Positions 1-8,350 are shown, counted from the stretch's first letter. The stretch is 18,383 nucleotides of DNA from an uncultured Gammaproteobacteria bacterium (GCA_913051905.1 CAJXBY010000039.1:1-18383); one strand, 5' to 3'. The notes: generated from the letters alone by a model not told the origin. Made by a program: numbers and translations.

Positions 1-2
1 AC

Positions 3-569
3 CGAGTGAGCATTGAAGGCTTTCGGCTCGGCCGCCGTCACGAGGCCGTGGACGCCAAGTCCCGCTTCTTCACCTACTATGAAACGGACTCTGCTGAGGT
101 ATTGTCCTCGTCCGCGTATCTGCACCAACTGGACCACCCCTCTCCGTTGACACGCGAGATCATGGATGGGGTATTCATCAACGCCTCACGGACCGTCTGT
201 GCCCAGGCACAATGCATCGGAGCAGAGAGAGCGGGCTTTCTGGTCACTGTCCGGTCACCGGTGATCGAAACAGAAACCCTATTGACAAGTTGCATGAAGA
301 CGCTGTGGGACCGCTCTGGCGTGGTGCGGTTAGAACTCTGGCGCCCGGTGAATGTCAGGCCGTGTCACTCCACCGGACACGGCCCCCGCCAGGAAGAACA
401 AATTCGAGGTCCGGACGAACAGATCGGAATCTGCCTGGTGATTCATGCGACACGCCAGGAAGTCGCAGAAAACATTATCCGATGCCTTCCGGCATCCGGC
501 CAGCCGGACCTCGATATCGGACTCTACCGCTTGTTGTGTGAACTGCGACATGAAGATTGCAAGACTTGA
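3..569 (+). CDS. Conserved hypothetical protein, 5'-truncated by the window edge
   Basis: The reading frame is open to the left edge. The codons before residue Ser-Ile-Glu-Gly-Phe read Arg-Val, so the GTG at position 6 is probably an internal Val and the true start lies outside the window. The visible part (about 188 residues) begins with a GF.LGRRH segment, then an FFTYYETDS.EVL..SAYL stretch and a P.PLTREIM..F.N.SRTVC stretch. From memory, these resemble an uncharacterised proteobacterial family of about 220 residues whose N-terminus carries an EHMPER-like motif, with a predicted dimeric alpha/beta-barrel-like fold. No catalytic residues can be named. The gene converges on the methyltransferase at 690-1385 with 120 bp between stops. 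Function unknown. Confidence 0.7.
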   Translation, partial: RVSIEGFRLGRRHEAVDAKSRFFTYYETDSAEVLSSSAYLHQLDHPSPLTREIMDGVFINASRTVCAQAQCIGAERAGFLVTVRSPVIETETLLTSCMKTLWDRSGVVRLELWRPVNVRPCHSTGHGPRQEEQIRGPDEQIGICLVIHATRQEVAENIIRCLPASGQPDLDIGLYRLLCELRHEDCKT

Positions 570-689
570 GTGGTCTTCAAAGACGGGTATTCAGCGGGCT
601 TTTTCAGGCCTGAGGGTGACTGTCTTGGCGCAGCATCCGATCGACGCCTGACCCCTCGTCGATAAAACGCCGGGCAACCGGTACAGGCA

Positions 690-1385
690 CTAGCTCGAAC
701 GGACCAGCTGCAAAACCACCAACATCGGCCAGTCTAGGTACTTTCCGGCCCGTGGAAAGCGCGCCACCAGATCCTGATCTGCAGCGTATTCATCGATCTG
801 GACGGGTTTGAGCCCCGCCCGAAGGCAGGCAATCACCATTTCCCCCAACTGGTGCGGCAGACTGCCAGGGCGAACGACGTCACCACTCTCGGGATCCGTA
901 AACTGCGCCTGTGCGTCGCGGAGAAACATTGCCGGATGCATGGCGGAAACCACCGCGCGACCTCCTGCGTCAAGTACCCGGCAGATCTCACTGAAAAACG
1001 CATCCAAATTCCCGAGGTGCTCCAGCACCAGGCCGCTGACCACAACGTCAAACGAACCGCTTCTCAACGGGAGGGGTTCATGCAGATCGTGAACCAGAAA
1101 ACACACGGCGTCCGCGCCGGATTTCGCCCGCGCGACATCCAGCATCCCTTCAGAGAAATCTAGCGCCGTTACTCGGGCTCCCGCTTCGGACAGCCACAGG
1201 GCGTGTCGACCGGTCCCACACCCGAGATCAAGAACCGAGCATCCTCGAACATCGCCCAGTGCTTTTCGCACCAGCGGTGTCTCCAGGCCCACCATGGGGT
1301 TCTGATCGTGGTCATAGACAGCTGACCAGAGATCGTAACCCGATTGAACATTGGTTATTTCAGACGACACGGCCAGTGAGCCCAC
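690..1385 (-). CDS. Class I SAM-dependent methyltransferase
   Basis: A protein of 231 residues with a Rossmann-type methyltransferase core. Motif I is VLDLGCGTGR (about 51-60), the acidic ribose-binding position is in ALDFS (D76), motif II is around HDLHEPLP (99-106), and motif IV is SFDVVVSGLVLEHL (111-123). Motif V-like RVLDAGGRAVVS follows at about 136-147. This arrangement is typical of small-molecule methyltransferases of the Methyltransf_11/BioC-like type. The substrate cannot be told from sequence. The chosen start is GTG; a second in-frame GTG lies five codons in, and neither has a strong Shine-Dalgarno sequence. The 59-residue membrane protein gene ends 62 bp upstream on the same strand, so the two may share a transcript. 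Confidence 0.85.
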   Translation of the reverse strand: MGSLAVSSEITNVQSGYDLWSAVYDHDQNPMVGLETPLVRKALGDVRGCSVLDLGCGTGRHALWLSEAGARVTALDFSEGMLDVARAKSGADAVCFLVHDLHEPLPLRSGSFDVVVSGLVLEHLGNLDAFFSEICRVLDAGGRAVVSAMHPAMFLRDAQAQFTDPESGDVVRPGSLPHQLGEMVIACLRAGLKPVQIDEYAADQDLVARFPRAGKYLDWPMLVVLQLVRSS

Positions 1386-1447
1386 TCAATGGATTCGATT
1401 CGACGGATATCCTGCCAGCTGCGGGGATTCAGAATACAGAGCACGCA

Positions 1448-1627
1448 CTACTGCGCCATCAGCACGACCCAGGTCGCGATCATCAGAACAGCCATAGTCA
1501 GGCACAAACTGATCACCATCCCTTTCTGGCCGGCCCTGACCGCTTTGAGCAACTCCCTGGCCAGAATGAGCGCTGTCACTGCGACAACCAGCAGCAGGAA
1601 ATAGACTGATCCGAAAAACTCTTTCAT
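1448..1627 (-). CDS. Small two-helix membrane protein (59 aa), unknown function
   Basis: An ATG-initiated frame of 59 codons that is easily missed because of its length. The product starts MKEFFGSVYFLLLVVAVTAL, giving one hydrophobic helix at about residues 7-23. A short positively charged loop (ARELLKAVRAGQKG, 23-36) follows, then a second helix at about 37-56 ending in WVVLMAQ. The positive loop between two helices suggests a hairpin with a cytoplasmic loop and both ends outside. I recognise no family. A TATAAT hexamer on the same strand at 1677-1682 sits about 50 bp upstream, with GTGGCA 17 bp further up. No clear Shine-Dalgarno sequence is present. The methyltransferase gene follows 62 bp downstream. 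Coding status rests on composition, the clean helix-loop-helix pattern and the promoter. Confidence 0.6.
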   Translation of the reverse strand: MKEFFGSVYFLLLVVAVTALILARELLKAVRAGQKGMVISLCLTMAVLMIATWVVLMAQ

Positions 1628-1676
1628 GAAACGTTAACTGATTGCGGGCTGTAGAAATGACCTGCTGTTCTGGCAG

Positions 1677-1705
1677 ATTATAGTTCCGGTCACGCTCGGT
1701 GCCAC
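1677..1705 (-). promoter_or_regulatory. Candidate sigma70 promoter for the 59-aa membrane protein gene
   Basis: Read on the minus strand, GTGGCA (4 of 6 to TTGACA) is followed after 17 bp by a perfect TATAAT at 1682-1677. A start near 1670 would leave a leader of about 43 nt before the ATG at 1627. It is arranged back to back with the plus-strand TATAAT at 1735-1740. Confidence 0.4.
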
Positions 1706-1726
1706 GGGCAAAAAATAGACCGAGCG
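1693..1726. promoter_or_regulatory. Inverted repeat centred between two divergent -10 boxes (candidate operator)
   Basis: CGCTCGGT at 1693-1700 and its exact reverse complement ACCGAGCG at 1719-1726 are separated by 18 bp that include an A-rich run. The centre of the repeat (1709.5) is within about one base of the midpoint between the two TATAAT boxes at 1677-1682 and 1735-1740. This symmetry fits a shared operator for divergent transcription. The regulator is unknown, and no regulator gene is adjacent. Confidence 0.35.
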
Positions 1727-1734
1727 GTAGGATC

Positions 1735-1740
1735 TATAAT
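1735..1740 (+). promoter_or_regulatory. Candidate -10 box (TATAAT) upstream of the SDR gene
   Basis: A perfect TATAAT lies about 95 bp before the SDR start. No good -35 hexamer is found at 16-18 bp; the region is A-rich there. A start near 1747 would give a leader of about 89 nt. The weak -35 leaves room for activator dependence. Confidence 0.35.
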
Positions 1741-1835
1741 AGCCCAGCTTTGCGCCAACGGCGTCCCAACACTGCAAGGGATAAGGAAGGCGTGTTTCAA
1801 TTGCCCTAACCCAGGCCGAGCCACCTTAACCCGGG

Positions 1836-2585
1836 ATGAATTTCGAGAACCACACTGCGATTGTTTATGGTGCTGGTGGCGGTATGGGGCTGAATATTGC
1901 CAATGACCTGCTGGCGGTAGGCTGCAATGTGTCGCTGGTTGACCTGAAGCCAGAACCCGAGACCATCCGGACGGAACCCGGGAAAGCAGCATACTTTCAG
2001 GGCGATGCGACGGATGAGACGTTCGTCGGCGAGGTAACCTCGAGTACGGTCTCCGCACACGGCGGTCTGGATCACCTGGTCAATGCCACCGGGGTCCTGT
2101 GGTTCGATCGCGACCGATCGATCGTAGACATCGACATGGACCTGTGGGACCGTGTGATTGACATCAATCTGCGATCCTTTGCGCTGACGGCCCGGCACGC
2201 TGTACCAGTGATGCGCGACACAGGCGGCGGGTCTATGGTGCATATCGCGTCCATTGATGCAATGCGTGGCGACGACAAACCTCAGGATGCTTACGGTGTG
2301 TCCAAGGCGGCCATTCTGCGCTTATCAAAATCCCTGGCAATACAGTTCGCATCCGAAGGTATTCGCTCCAACGCCATCCTGCCCGGTCCCGTACGCTCAC
2401 CCATGCAGGTCCGCTGGGAGGCCAGTGAAGAAGCCCTGGTAGCAATTGAGCGTTACGTTCCGCTGGGCCGGGCCGGCGAAACCCAGGACATCAGCAATGC
2501 CTGTCTCTTCCTGCTGTCCGAACAAGCATCATTCATCACAGGCACTGAACTGGTCGTCGATGGCGGCTGCCTGGCTAAACCATGA
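1836..2585 (+). CDS. Short-chain dehydrogenase/reductase (SDR), classical type
   Basis: A protein of 249 residues, the usual length for classical SDRs that oxidise or reduce hydroxyl/carbonyl groups with NAD(P). The cofactor-binding glycine motif GAGGGMG is at 12-18. An Asp ends the second strand region (SLVDLKPE, D36), which favours NAD(H) over NADP(H). The GDATD segment at 56-60 contacts adenine, and NATG at 83-86 replaces the common NNAG. The catalytic set is N111, S139 (IASIDA), Y153 and K157 (YGVSK). PG following SNAILPG and the C-terminal ITGTELVVDGG are typical. The substrate cannot be inferred. The gene is divergent from the small membrane protein gene, and 156 bp separate its stop from the serine hydrolase on the same strand. 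Confidence 0.9.
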   Translation: MNFENHTAIVYGAGGGMGLNIANDLLAVGCNVSLVDLKPEPETIRTEPGKAAYFQGDATDETFVGEVTSSTVSAHGGLDHLVNATGVLWFDRDRSIVDIDMDLWDRVIDINLRSFALTARHAVPVMRDTGGGSMVHIASIDAMRGDDKPQDAYGVSKAAILRLSKSLAIQFASEGIRSNAILPGPVRSPMQVRWEASEEALVAIERYVPLGRAGETQDISNACLFLLSEQASFITGTELVVDGGCLAKP

Positions 2586-2741
2586 CAGCCTGCGGTTCTC
2601 TCCCCCAAAACAGGTCATGAGACGGGATGACCTGGTACGTTAGGTCCCATAGAATGCCCGGACCCATGAACCTTTAAAAAGTCTCGCGAACCGCTCGTTC
2701 AACTCCTGCCAGTTTCCTCAGACAAGACACAACGATTTATT

Positions 2742-3929
2742 ATGGCAACGAAAAATCTCCGCATCGCACGTATCCGCGAAACCGCTCAACGCTACATCGA
2801 CGCTGATGCTTTCTCGGGCATCGAGTGGCTGATCCAGCACCAGGGATCCATCCTGGATGCCGGCTCGGCAGGCTATGCCCGCAAGGCACAGCAGACACCG
2901 ATACCCGACAACGCGATTTACCGGATCTACTCCATGACCAAACCGGTCGTCTCGGTCATGGGGCTCATGGCTATCGAGCAGGGCCAGATGCACCTCTTCG
3001 ATCCGGTTGCCCGCTACCTGCCCGGCTTCGCCGATGCCCAGATCCTGGGCACGGATGGCTCCCTGACAGCACCCGTCGGACCGATGACGGTGGAACATCT
3101 ATTCCTGCACCAGTCGGGGCTTTCCTATGGTTTTATGCCGGATTGCCCTGTCGGCGCCCTCTACCGGGAGCACAAACTGGCTGAAAACGGGGGCCTCTCG
3201 CTGTCCGATTATGTCGATGTACTCTCGACCCTGCCGATTGCATTTGAACCCGGAACGCGCTGGCACTACAGCTGCTCGACTGATGTGCTGGCCCGGATTC
3301 TCGAGATCGTTCTGGAGGACCCGATAAGCGAGCTTCTGAAGCGGCACTTATTTGAACCGCTTGGCATGCACGATACCGGGTTCAGCGTCAGGCCGGACAA
3401 TTCAAACCGGTTGATGCCGATGTATGGCAAATCACTGGACGAGATCTACGACGACCCTTTTGGAGAGAAAAAACTCGAGGAGCGCGAGTGCGAAGCAGCT
3501 TACCCGTCCCACCCGGAAGCCGAAATCGGCCGCGGGGGACATGGATTGTTCTCTACCGCCCGGGATTATCTGGAATTCGCTTTCATGACAAAGTCAGGCT
3601 CCAGTCGCGAAGGCGAACCGCTGGTCTCGCGAAAAGTACTGGAATTCGCGTGGCACAACAGGCTGCAACCGCACCTCATGCCGATCGCTGTGGGTTCTTT
3701 TTCACAGCCCGGGTATGGCTGGAACCTGCTCGGTCGGGTGATGACCGATCTGGGCCGGGCGATCCACCCCACCGGGATGGACGAAGGTGGCTGGGCGGGG
3801 GCTGCAGCGACCTACTACTGGGTGGACAGGCAAGAAGATCTGGTCGGTGTCGTCATGACACAGAATCTCGGTATCATTTCGCCGATGCGAAATGATATGC
3901 AGACGGCAACGTATCAGGCGCTGACCTGA
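2742..3929 (+). CDS. Serine hydrolase of the beta-lactamase (class C)/EstB-like family
   Basis: A protein of 395 residues, close to the usual 380-430 for this family of esterases, amidohydrolases and transesterases. The nucleophile motif SxxK is SMTK at 64-67, inside the typical YRIYSMTKPV context. The second motif is Y176-S-C (WHYSCSTDVLARILE), where the Tyr replaces the YxN motif of true class C beta-lactamases, as in EstB-type esterases. The third region, HPTGMDEGGWAGAAATYYW at about 342-360, holds the glycine-rich strand found instead of KTG. No signal peptide is visible, so the enzyme is probably cytoplasmic and not a periplasmic beta-lactamase. The ATG follows a region without a good Shine-Dalgarno sequence. 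The gene converges on the EamA permease with only 7 bp between stop codons. Confidence 0.88.
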   Translation: MATKNLRIARIRETAQRYIDADAFSGIEWLIQHQGSILDAGSAGYARKAQQTPIPDNAIYRIYSMTKPVVSVMGLMAIEQGQMHLFDPVARYLPGFADAQILGTDGSLTAPVGPMTVEHLFLHQSGLSYGFMPDCPVGALYREHKLAENGGLSLSDYVDVLSTLPIAFEPGTRWHYSCSTDVLARILEIVLEDPISELLKRHLFEPLGMHDTGFSVRPDNSNRLMPMYGKSLDEIYDDPFGEKKLEERECEAAYPSHPEAEIGRGGHGLFSTARDYLEFAFMTKSGSSREGEPLVSRKVLEFAWHNRLQPHLMPIAVGSFSQPGYGWNLLGRVMTDLGRAIHPTGMDEGGWAGAAATYYWVDRQEDLVGVVMTQNLGIISPMRNDMQTATYQALT

Positions 3930-3936
3930 GCCTGGC

Positions 3937-4845
3937 TCATCCACTGTTTCCGGACCTGCCGCCGGCTTCCACAGGGGGGCCCGGCCTGACGATGTTAAGA
4001 ATGCCGTCCGTGGTGATGCACAGCAAGATGATTGATCCTCCAAGGATCGTTGCTATAGCAGGCACCTCTCCAACCCCCAGCCACACCCAGACGGGGGCAA
4101 GGATCGGTTCCACCAGGGCCAGCAGCCCGACCTGGGCAGCCGGAATATAACGTGCGCCGAGCACCATCAATCCAAACCCGGCACCAACCTGAAACACGCC
4201 GAGGTACAGCGATATCCCTAGGTCCAGGGTGGGCAAACTGAAATCGCGAACAAAGATGGCGGACAAAGCCGCTGCAACGAGACCTGCCAGGCACAGCGCA
4301 GACAGCATGTCCTGGCGCTCGGAACGCCGAACCAGAATGATCCCCGCGGCATAGGAGACCGGTATCCAAAGGGCAACGAGGTTGCCCAGATAACGTCCCG
4401 CGGCTAGCCCACTGGCCACCATGATCGCGAGTCCGGCCATCGCGCCGGCGATACAGACCCAAGTGCGTAACGCGACACGCTCGCCGAGCACGACCCAGCC
4501 CAGCAGGGCGGCAACAAAAGGAGCTGAACTAAAAATGAACAAAGCATTCGCGATCGTGTTGAAAAGGAGCGCAAAAACATAGGCGACAAAGCCGGTCCCC
4601 AGAAACAGTGCCAGCAGTGCGTCATTCCAGCCCAGGCCGCGAAACTCATCTAGTACCGCCGTGCCCTTCTGATAGATGAGGAACAGGAATATCGTCAGGC
4701 TCATGGACACCGCCCTGTAGAAGAGAATCTGCCAGCCGTCTGCCTGTTCCACCAAACGCAGGGCGATGCCAGCGGTGCTTAGAAAAAATGCGGAAGCGAT
4801 AAGCATGGCAATTCCCCTACGGTAGAGTCTGGGGCCGCTATTCAT
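3937..4845 (-). CDS. DMT-superfamily permease (EamA family)
   Basis: An integral membrane protein of 302 residues made of two EamA repeats, about 8-140 and 150-285, with roughly ten hydrophobic helices. The hallmark segment GWQILFYRAVSMSL lies near residues 38-51, and the second repeat ends with VEPILAPVWVWLGVGEVP. The transported substrate is unknown; family members export amino acids, nucleotides or other small metabolites. The frame is open upstream to 4986, but that stretch is hydrophilic, overlaps the end of uup and lacks family similarity. The ATG at 4845 is preceded by GGAGAG about 8 nt upstream and gives the normal length, so I chose it. It starts 22 bp after the uup stop, suggesting cotranscription with uup. 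Confidence 0.88.
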   Translation of the reverse strand: MNSGPRLYRRGIAMLIASAFFLSTAGIALRLVEQADGWQILFYRAVSMSLTIFLFLIYQKGTAVLDEFRGLGWNDALLALFLGTGFVAYVFALLFNTIANALFIFSSAPFVAALLGWVVLGERVALRTWVCIAGAMAGLAIMVASGLAAGRYLGNLVALWIPVSYAAGIILVRRSERQDMLSALCLAGLVAAALSAIFVRDFSLPTLDLGISLYLGVFQVGAGFGLMVLGARYIPAAQVGLLALVEPILAPVWVWLGVGEVPAIATILGGSIILLCITTDGILNIVRPGPPVEAGGRSGNSG

Positions 4846-4867
4846 ATGCAGTCTCTCCGACAGACCA

Positions 4868-6781
4868 TCAAGATACTTTTTCCAAGGCAGCCCGCAGTTC
4901 TTCGAGCTCGGACCAGCGGGCCAAGGCGTTGTCCAGCATTGCTGACTGCTGTTCGAGTTCATCGAGAACAGGTTGGGTATCGGCAAATGGCTGTTCGTAG
5001 AACCCCTGAACCGCGATGCAGCGCTGCAGTTCGTTGACCCGTTTTTCTAGTGCTTCGATCTGATCGGGTAGGCCGTCGAGTTCGTGCTGCAACTTGTAGG
5101 TGAGCTTCTTGGTCCTGGACCGGTCTGGTGAGGCAATCTTGCGCTGCAGTTTCTCCCGTTTGCCAGTCAGCCGGGGATCGTCTGCGGACGCGAGTGTCCG
5201 GCCACGCCGGGCCCAGTCACTGTATCCTCCCACATAGTGGCTGATCTGCCCTTCTTTCTCGAAAACTAGGACGCTGGCTACAACGTTGTCCAGAAACGCC
5301 CGGTCATGGCTGACCACAATCAGGGTGCCTGAATACTGGATCAGCTGCGCTTCCAGAACTTCCAGCGTTTCCACATCGAGATCGTTTGTGGGCTCATCCA
5401 TGATCAGGAGGTTGGACGGTTGCAGAAACAACCGCGCGAGCAGGACGCGGTTACGTTCGCCTCCGGACAACGCTCGAACGGGGGTCAGTGCCCTTTTGGC
5501 CGAGAAGAGAAAACCCCGAAGGTATCCCACCACATGTCTCGGGCGGCCGTCGATGAGCACATAATCGCGACCGTCGCCAACAGCTTCAGCCACGGTTTTG
5601 TCCAAAGGCAGCTGCTCTCTGTGTTGACCAAAATAGCCGATTTCAACATTGACACCCCGCTTTATCGTTCCATTGTCGGGCTGAAGCTCTCCCACCAACA
5701 GTCGCAACAGGGTGCTTTTACCTACGCCATTGTTGCCAACAAGACCGATCCGGTCACCCCGGTTGATGTTCAGCGAAAACCCTGTGACCACGCTGTGTTC
5801 GGCATAGCCGAAACCGACGTTGCGCATTCGAAGTACTTTTCTACCAGACGAATCTCCGTACTCAATGTGAATTCGGGGCTTGTCATCGGGTCTGACTCTT
5901 TCGACGCGTTGCTGCCGCATCTCGGCCAACGCCCGCACCCGTCCTTCGTTACGGGTCCTGCGCGCCTGGATCCCTTCCCGGATCCAAGCTTCTTCCCTTG
6001 CCAGCCTGCGGTCAAAGGCCCGATTTTTACCTTCTTCAACCTCCAGAGTTTTCTGCCTGGCAGCCAGGTAGCGCGGGTAGTCCCCAGGCCAACTGACCAG
6101 CCGGGCTCTATCGATTTCAACAATTCGGCTGGCGAGCTTCTGGAGAAACGTCCTGTCGTGAGTGATAAAAAGTACCGCACCGGGGAAATTCATCACACGC
6201 TGCTCGAGCCACTCGATTGCTGCAAAATCAAGATGGTTAGTTGGTTCATCCAGCAACAGGAGGTCGGGGTGTGCCACCAGCGCACGGGCGAGGGCAGCCC
6301 GGCGGCACCAGCCGCCGGAAAGTTCCTTGAGCAGGTTCTCCGCTGGCAGATCCATCTCGGAACAGATTGCCGCAATCCGCTGCTTCGGGTTCCAGCCGCC
6401 ATGGGTCTCGATCAGGGCGTGCAACGCCTCCAGTTCACTCAAACCACCTGCATCAAGGTCGAGTTGGGAGCGGCGCTGATACTCGGTGCAAAGGTGCTCA
6501 ATTTGCTCAAGCCCAGCGGCAACGAACTCCGAGACGGTCAGGTTCATCTCTCCGGGAAGCGCCTGATCCAGCCGACCGATACAAAGATCGCTCTGCCGAA
6601 CTACCCGGCCTGCGTCCGGATCGAACTGCCCCGTGATCAGCTTGAGCATGGATGTCTTCCCCGCCCCGTTTCGGCCGATCAGACATACCCGCTCCCCGGG
6701 CTCAATGGAGAATTCGGCTTCGCGTAACAACCGGTGGGCCCCGAAATCTAGACTGACATGGTCGAATCGTACGAGAGTCAT
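4868..6781 (-). CDS. uup: ABC-F family ATPase Uup
   Basis: A soluble protein of 637 residues with two ATP-binding cassettes and no membrane segments, as in the ABC-F class. Cassette 1 has Walker A GRNGAGKT (36-43), signature LSGGW (154-158) and Walker B LLLLDEPTNHLD (174-185). Cassette 2 has Walker A GNNGVGKS (349-356), signature LSGGE (438-442) and Walker B LLIMDEPTNDLD (458-469). Between them is the charged ABC-F linker (about 240-300, rich in Arg/Glu). The last 100 residues form a charged coiled coil, the C-terminal domain that separates Uup from EttA. In E. coli, Uup is linked to ribosome function and to suppression of precise transposon excision. No convincing Shine-Dalgarno sequence precedes the ATG. 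The EamA permease follows 22 bp downstream. Confidence 0.9.
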   Translation of the reverse strand: MTLVRFDHVSLDFGAHRLLREAEFSIEPGERVCLIGRNGAGKTSMLKLITGQFDPDAGRVVRQSDLCIGRLDQALPGEMNLTVSEFVAAGLEQIEHLCTEYQRRSQLDLDAGGLSELEALHALIETHGGWNPKQRIAAICSEMDLPAENLLKELSGGWCRRAALARALVAHPDLLLLDEPTNHLDFAAIEWLEQRVMNFPGAVLFITHDRTFLQKLASRIVEIDRARLVSWPGDYPRYLAARQKTLEVEEGKNRAFDRRLAREEAWIREGIQARRTRNEGRVRALAEMRQQRVERVRPDDKPRIHIEYGDSSGRKVLRMRNVGFGYAEHSVVTGFSLNINRGDRIGLVGNNGVGKSTLLRLLVGELQPDNGTIKRGVNVEIGYFGQHREQLPLDKTVAEAVGDGRDYVLIDGRPRHVVGYLRGFLFSAKRALTPVRALSGGERNRVLLARLFLQPSNLLIMDEPTNDLDVETLEVLEAQLIQYSGTLIVVSHDRAFLDNVVASVLVFEKEGQISHYVGGYSDWARRGRTLASADDPRLTGKREKLQRKIASPDRSRTKKLTYKLQHELDGLPDQIEALEKRVNELQRCIAVQGFYEQPFADTQPVLDELEQQSAMLDNALARWSELEELRAALEKVS

Positions 6782-6928
6782 AGGTGGAACCCACGGGGTG
6801 GACGTTCATCATTCGGGGCAGCCTCGGCCGTAGCGCTGCCGGTGGGGCATCTTACCCGAGCGGACAGATCGGAAGATAGGTCAGGACGGTTTGACTTCAG
6901 TCACCTACCTTATTGACAGGTTGGGAAT

Positions 6929-8338
6929 TCAACCGCGCCGGCGCGATACCACAAACGATTCGTCGTTGAACCACAATCCGTTGTGCTGCTGCAGCGTCTT
7001 GGATGTCACCTCCAGATATTCACTGGTTGAAATCACCGATTCCAGCCGTTCATCCTCGATTTGCGCGGCGTAGATGGCAGCGTTCCAGGCAGCAAACAGA
7101 GTTGATGTACCGATGTTGCTCGAAATCTCCTCGGGAAGGGTATGCATCTGGTAACGGAAAACGGAGCGAGCATCCGAGCCCGCATTAAAGTTGAACGCCC
7201 GAGATTCCCTGCCTAGTTCCTCCTTCAACGATGCAATCAGTTGATGCCGGTTCTGTCCGACGATCTGCTCGTCCGGCCAGATCGCATGAATGAGATCTGC
7301 ACAGGAATCCTGGCCGTAAGACTGGACCGCTAGCAGCCTTCCACCCGGGCCCAGGCTGCGGGTCAGCGGTGCGAGTATTTTCCCAATCTTGAATTCGAGA
7401 CTCATGCGGTTACGCCATGGCTGTGAGGCCAGCAACAGATCGTAATCACCGTTGACATGTCCGCGACGGGGAATCACGCTGTCCAACAGGAAACGGTTGT
7501 CGGCCCGGTACAGCACCAGCACCGACGGCCGAACATAGATCGGATTGCCGGTCTTTTTACTGGCCTTGGTCTGCCAGCCGTCTACCAGCAGGTCATCAAG
7601 CGCCCGTAGCTGTTCTCCATACTCATAGGCAGAGGATCCCTCCAGTTCGACTTCCTGCCAGTTCAGAGCGGCGGCCTTGGCCACGTCCCGCGGCATCAGC
7701 CAGGGGGATTCGGAGTAATAGAGGTTCGTCAGAACGATGACGCTGGCCGGGTGTTCGACGAACCGATCGGGTAGTTTCTCCAGACACAAGCGTACGTCTT
7801 CCAGGCTGATTTCCTTGCCGACCACGAAAAACGGCAACGTTGGAAAACGCCGATGCATTGCCCGCATCACATGGCTCAACAGAGTGCCATCACCGACACC
7901 AGCGTCGAACAGACGAAAGGCGGGGGGCTTGGGTTGTACGTGCGTCAACTCGGCCGCTGCGCGTTCAGCGATCTTCCATTTTTCATTACAGGTATTGATG
8001 AACGCCAGGTACTTCTGCCGGTTGTCGTAAAATCGAAACGGACGTGCCGAATCGACCGCGTGGGTGCTGTCCAGCCGCGGCGCGGTGTCATCCTCGACAC
8101 GGTGGCTTGAAACCGACGTATCCTCGACCGAATTCCTCGGCAGCCCGTTTCCATGATCCTGGATGAACACCTCGATCTTCTGCGCTGTGGCCAACGTCAC
8201 ATCTTTTCCACTTCGCAGACGATTGCACAGTTTGCCATCGTTGACCGCCAGAAACCCGAAAGTCGATTCGGCCATATTGGCTTCGCGGCAGTAGGCCTCG
8301 ATCTCACTGAGAAGCGCGCTTTTCTGGCTCGTCGTCAT
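6929..8338 (-). CDS. HTH-like domain fused to a SAM-methyltransferase-like domain, uncharacterised
   Basis: About 469 residues from the ATG at 8338; an in-frame GTG at 8350 would add four, and neither has a strong Shine-Dalgarno sequence. Numbering here is from the GTG. Residues 12-63 (SEIEAYCREANMAESTFGF.. NDGKL..RLRSGKDVTLATAQKIEVFI) look like a lambda-repressor-type helix-turn-helix. A polar, probably disordered linker spans about 65-103. The rest is a Rossmann methyltransferase-like domain: motif I LFDAGVGDGTLL (147-158), acidic VGKEISLEDV (177-186), and DYDLLLASQPW (302-312) in the motif IV position. From memory this is a widespread proteobacterial family without an assigned substrate. 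It is a single gene, with uup starting 147 bp downstream and an AT-rich promoter region upstream. I cannot say whether it methylates a small molecule, protein or nucleic acid. Confidence 0.75.
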   Translation of the reverse strand: MTTSQKSALLSEIEAYCREANMAESTFGFLAVNDGKLCNRLRSGKDVTLATAQKIEVFIQDHGNGLPRNSVEDTSVSSHRVEDDTAPRLDSTHAVDSARPFRFYDNRQKYLAFINTCNEKWKIAERAAAELTHVQPKPPAFRLFDAGVGDGTLLSHVMRAMHRRFPTLPFFVVGKEISLEDVRLCLEKLPDRFVEHPASVIVLTNLYYSESPWLMPRDVAKAAALNWQEVELEGSSAYEYGEQLRALDDLLVDGWQTKASKKTGNPIYVRPSVLVLYRADNRFLLDSVIPRRGHVNGDYDLLLASQPWRNRMSLEFKIGKILAPLTRSLGPGGRLLAVQSYGQDSCADLIHAIWPDEQIVGQNRHQLIASLKEELGRESRAFNFNAGSDARSVFRYQMHTLPEEISSNIGTSTLFAAWNAAIYAAQIEDERLESVISTSEYLEVTSKTLQQHNGLWFNDESFVVSRRRG

Positions 8339-8350
8339 TCGACTGTCCAC

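Noticed and set aside
640..663. Hairpin ATCGACG-10 nt-CGTCGAT between the convergent first gene and methyltransferase
   Set aside because: A 7-bp stem in a sensible place for a bidirectional terminator, but with a 10-nt loop and no T tract on either exit; not strong enough to call.
2742..3929. Serine hydrolase as a true beta-lactamase resistance gene
   Set aside because: No signal peptide, Tyr-Ser-Cys instead of YxN and no KTG triad; fits EstB-like esterases better.
4846..4986. Upstream extension of the EamA permease to an ATG at 4986
   Set aside because: The extension overlaps the uup 3' end, is hydrophilic and unlike EamA N-termini, and the ATG at 4845 has a good ribosome-binding site.
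5420..6727. Long open frame (435 codons) on the plus strand opposite uup
   Set aside because: It is entirely antisense to a clear ABC-F gene with intact Walker and signature motifs; its product has no recognisable domain and the frame is a by-product of codon bias.
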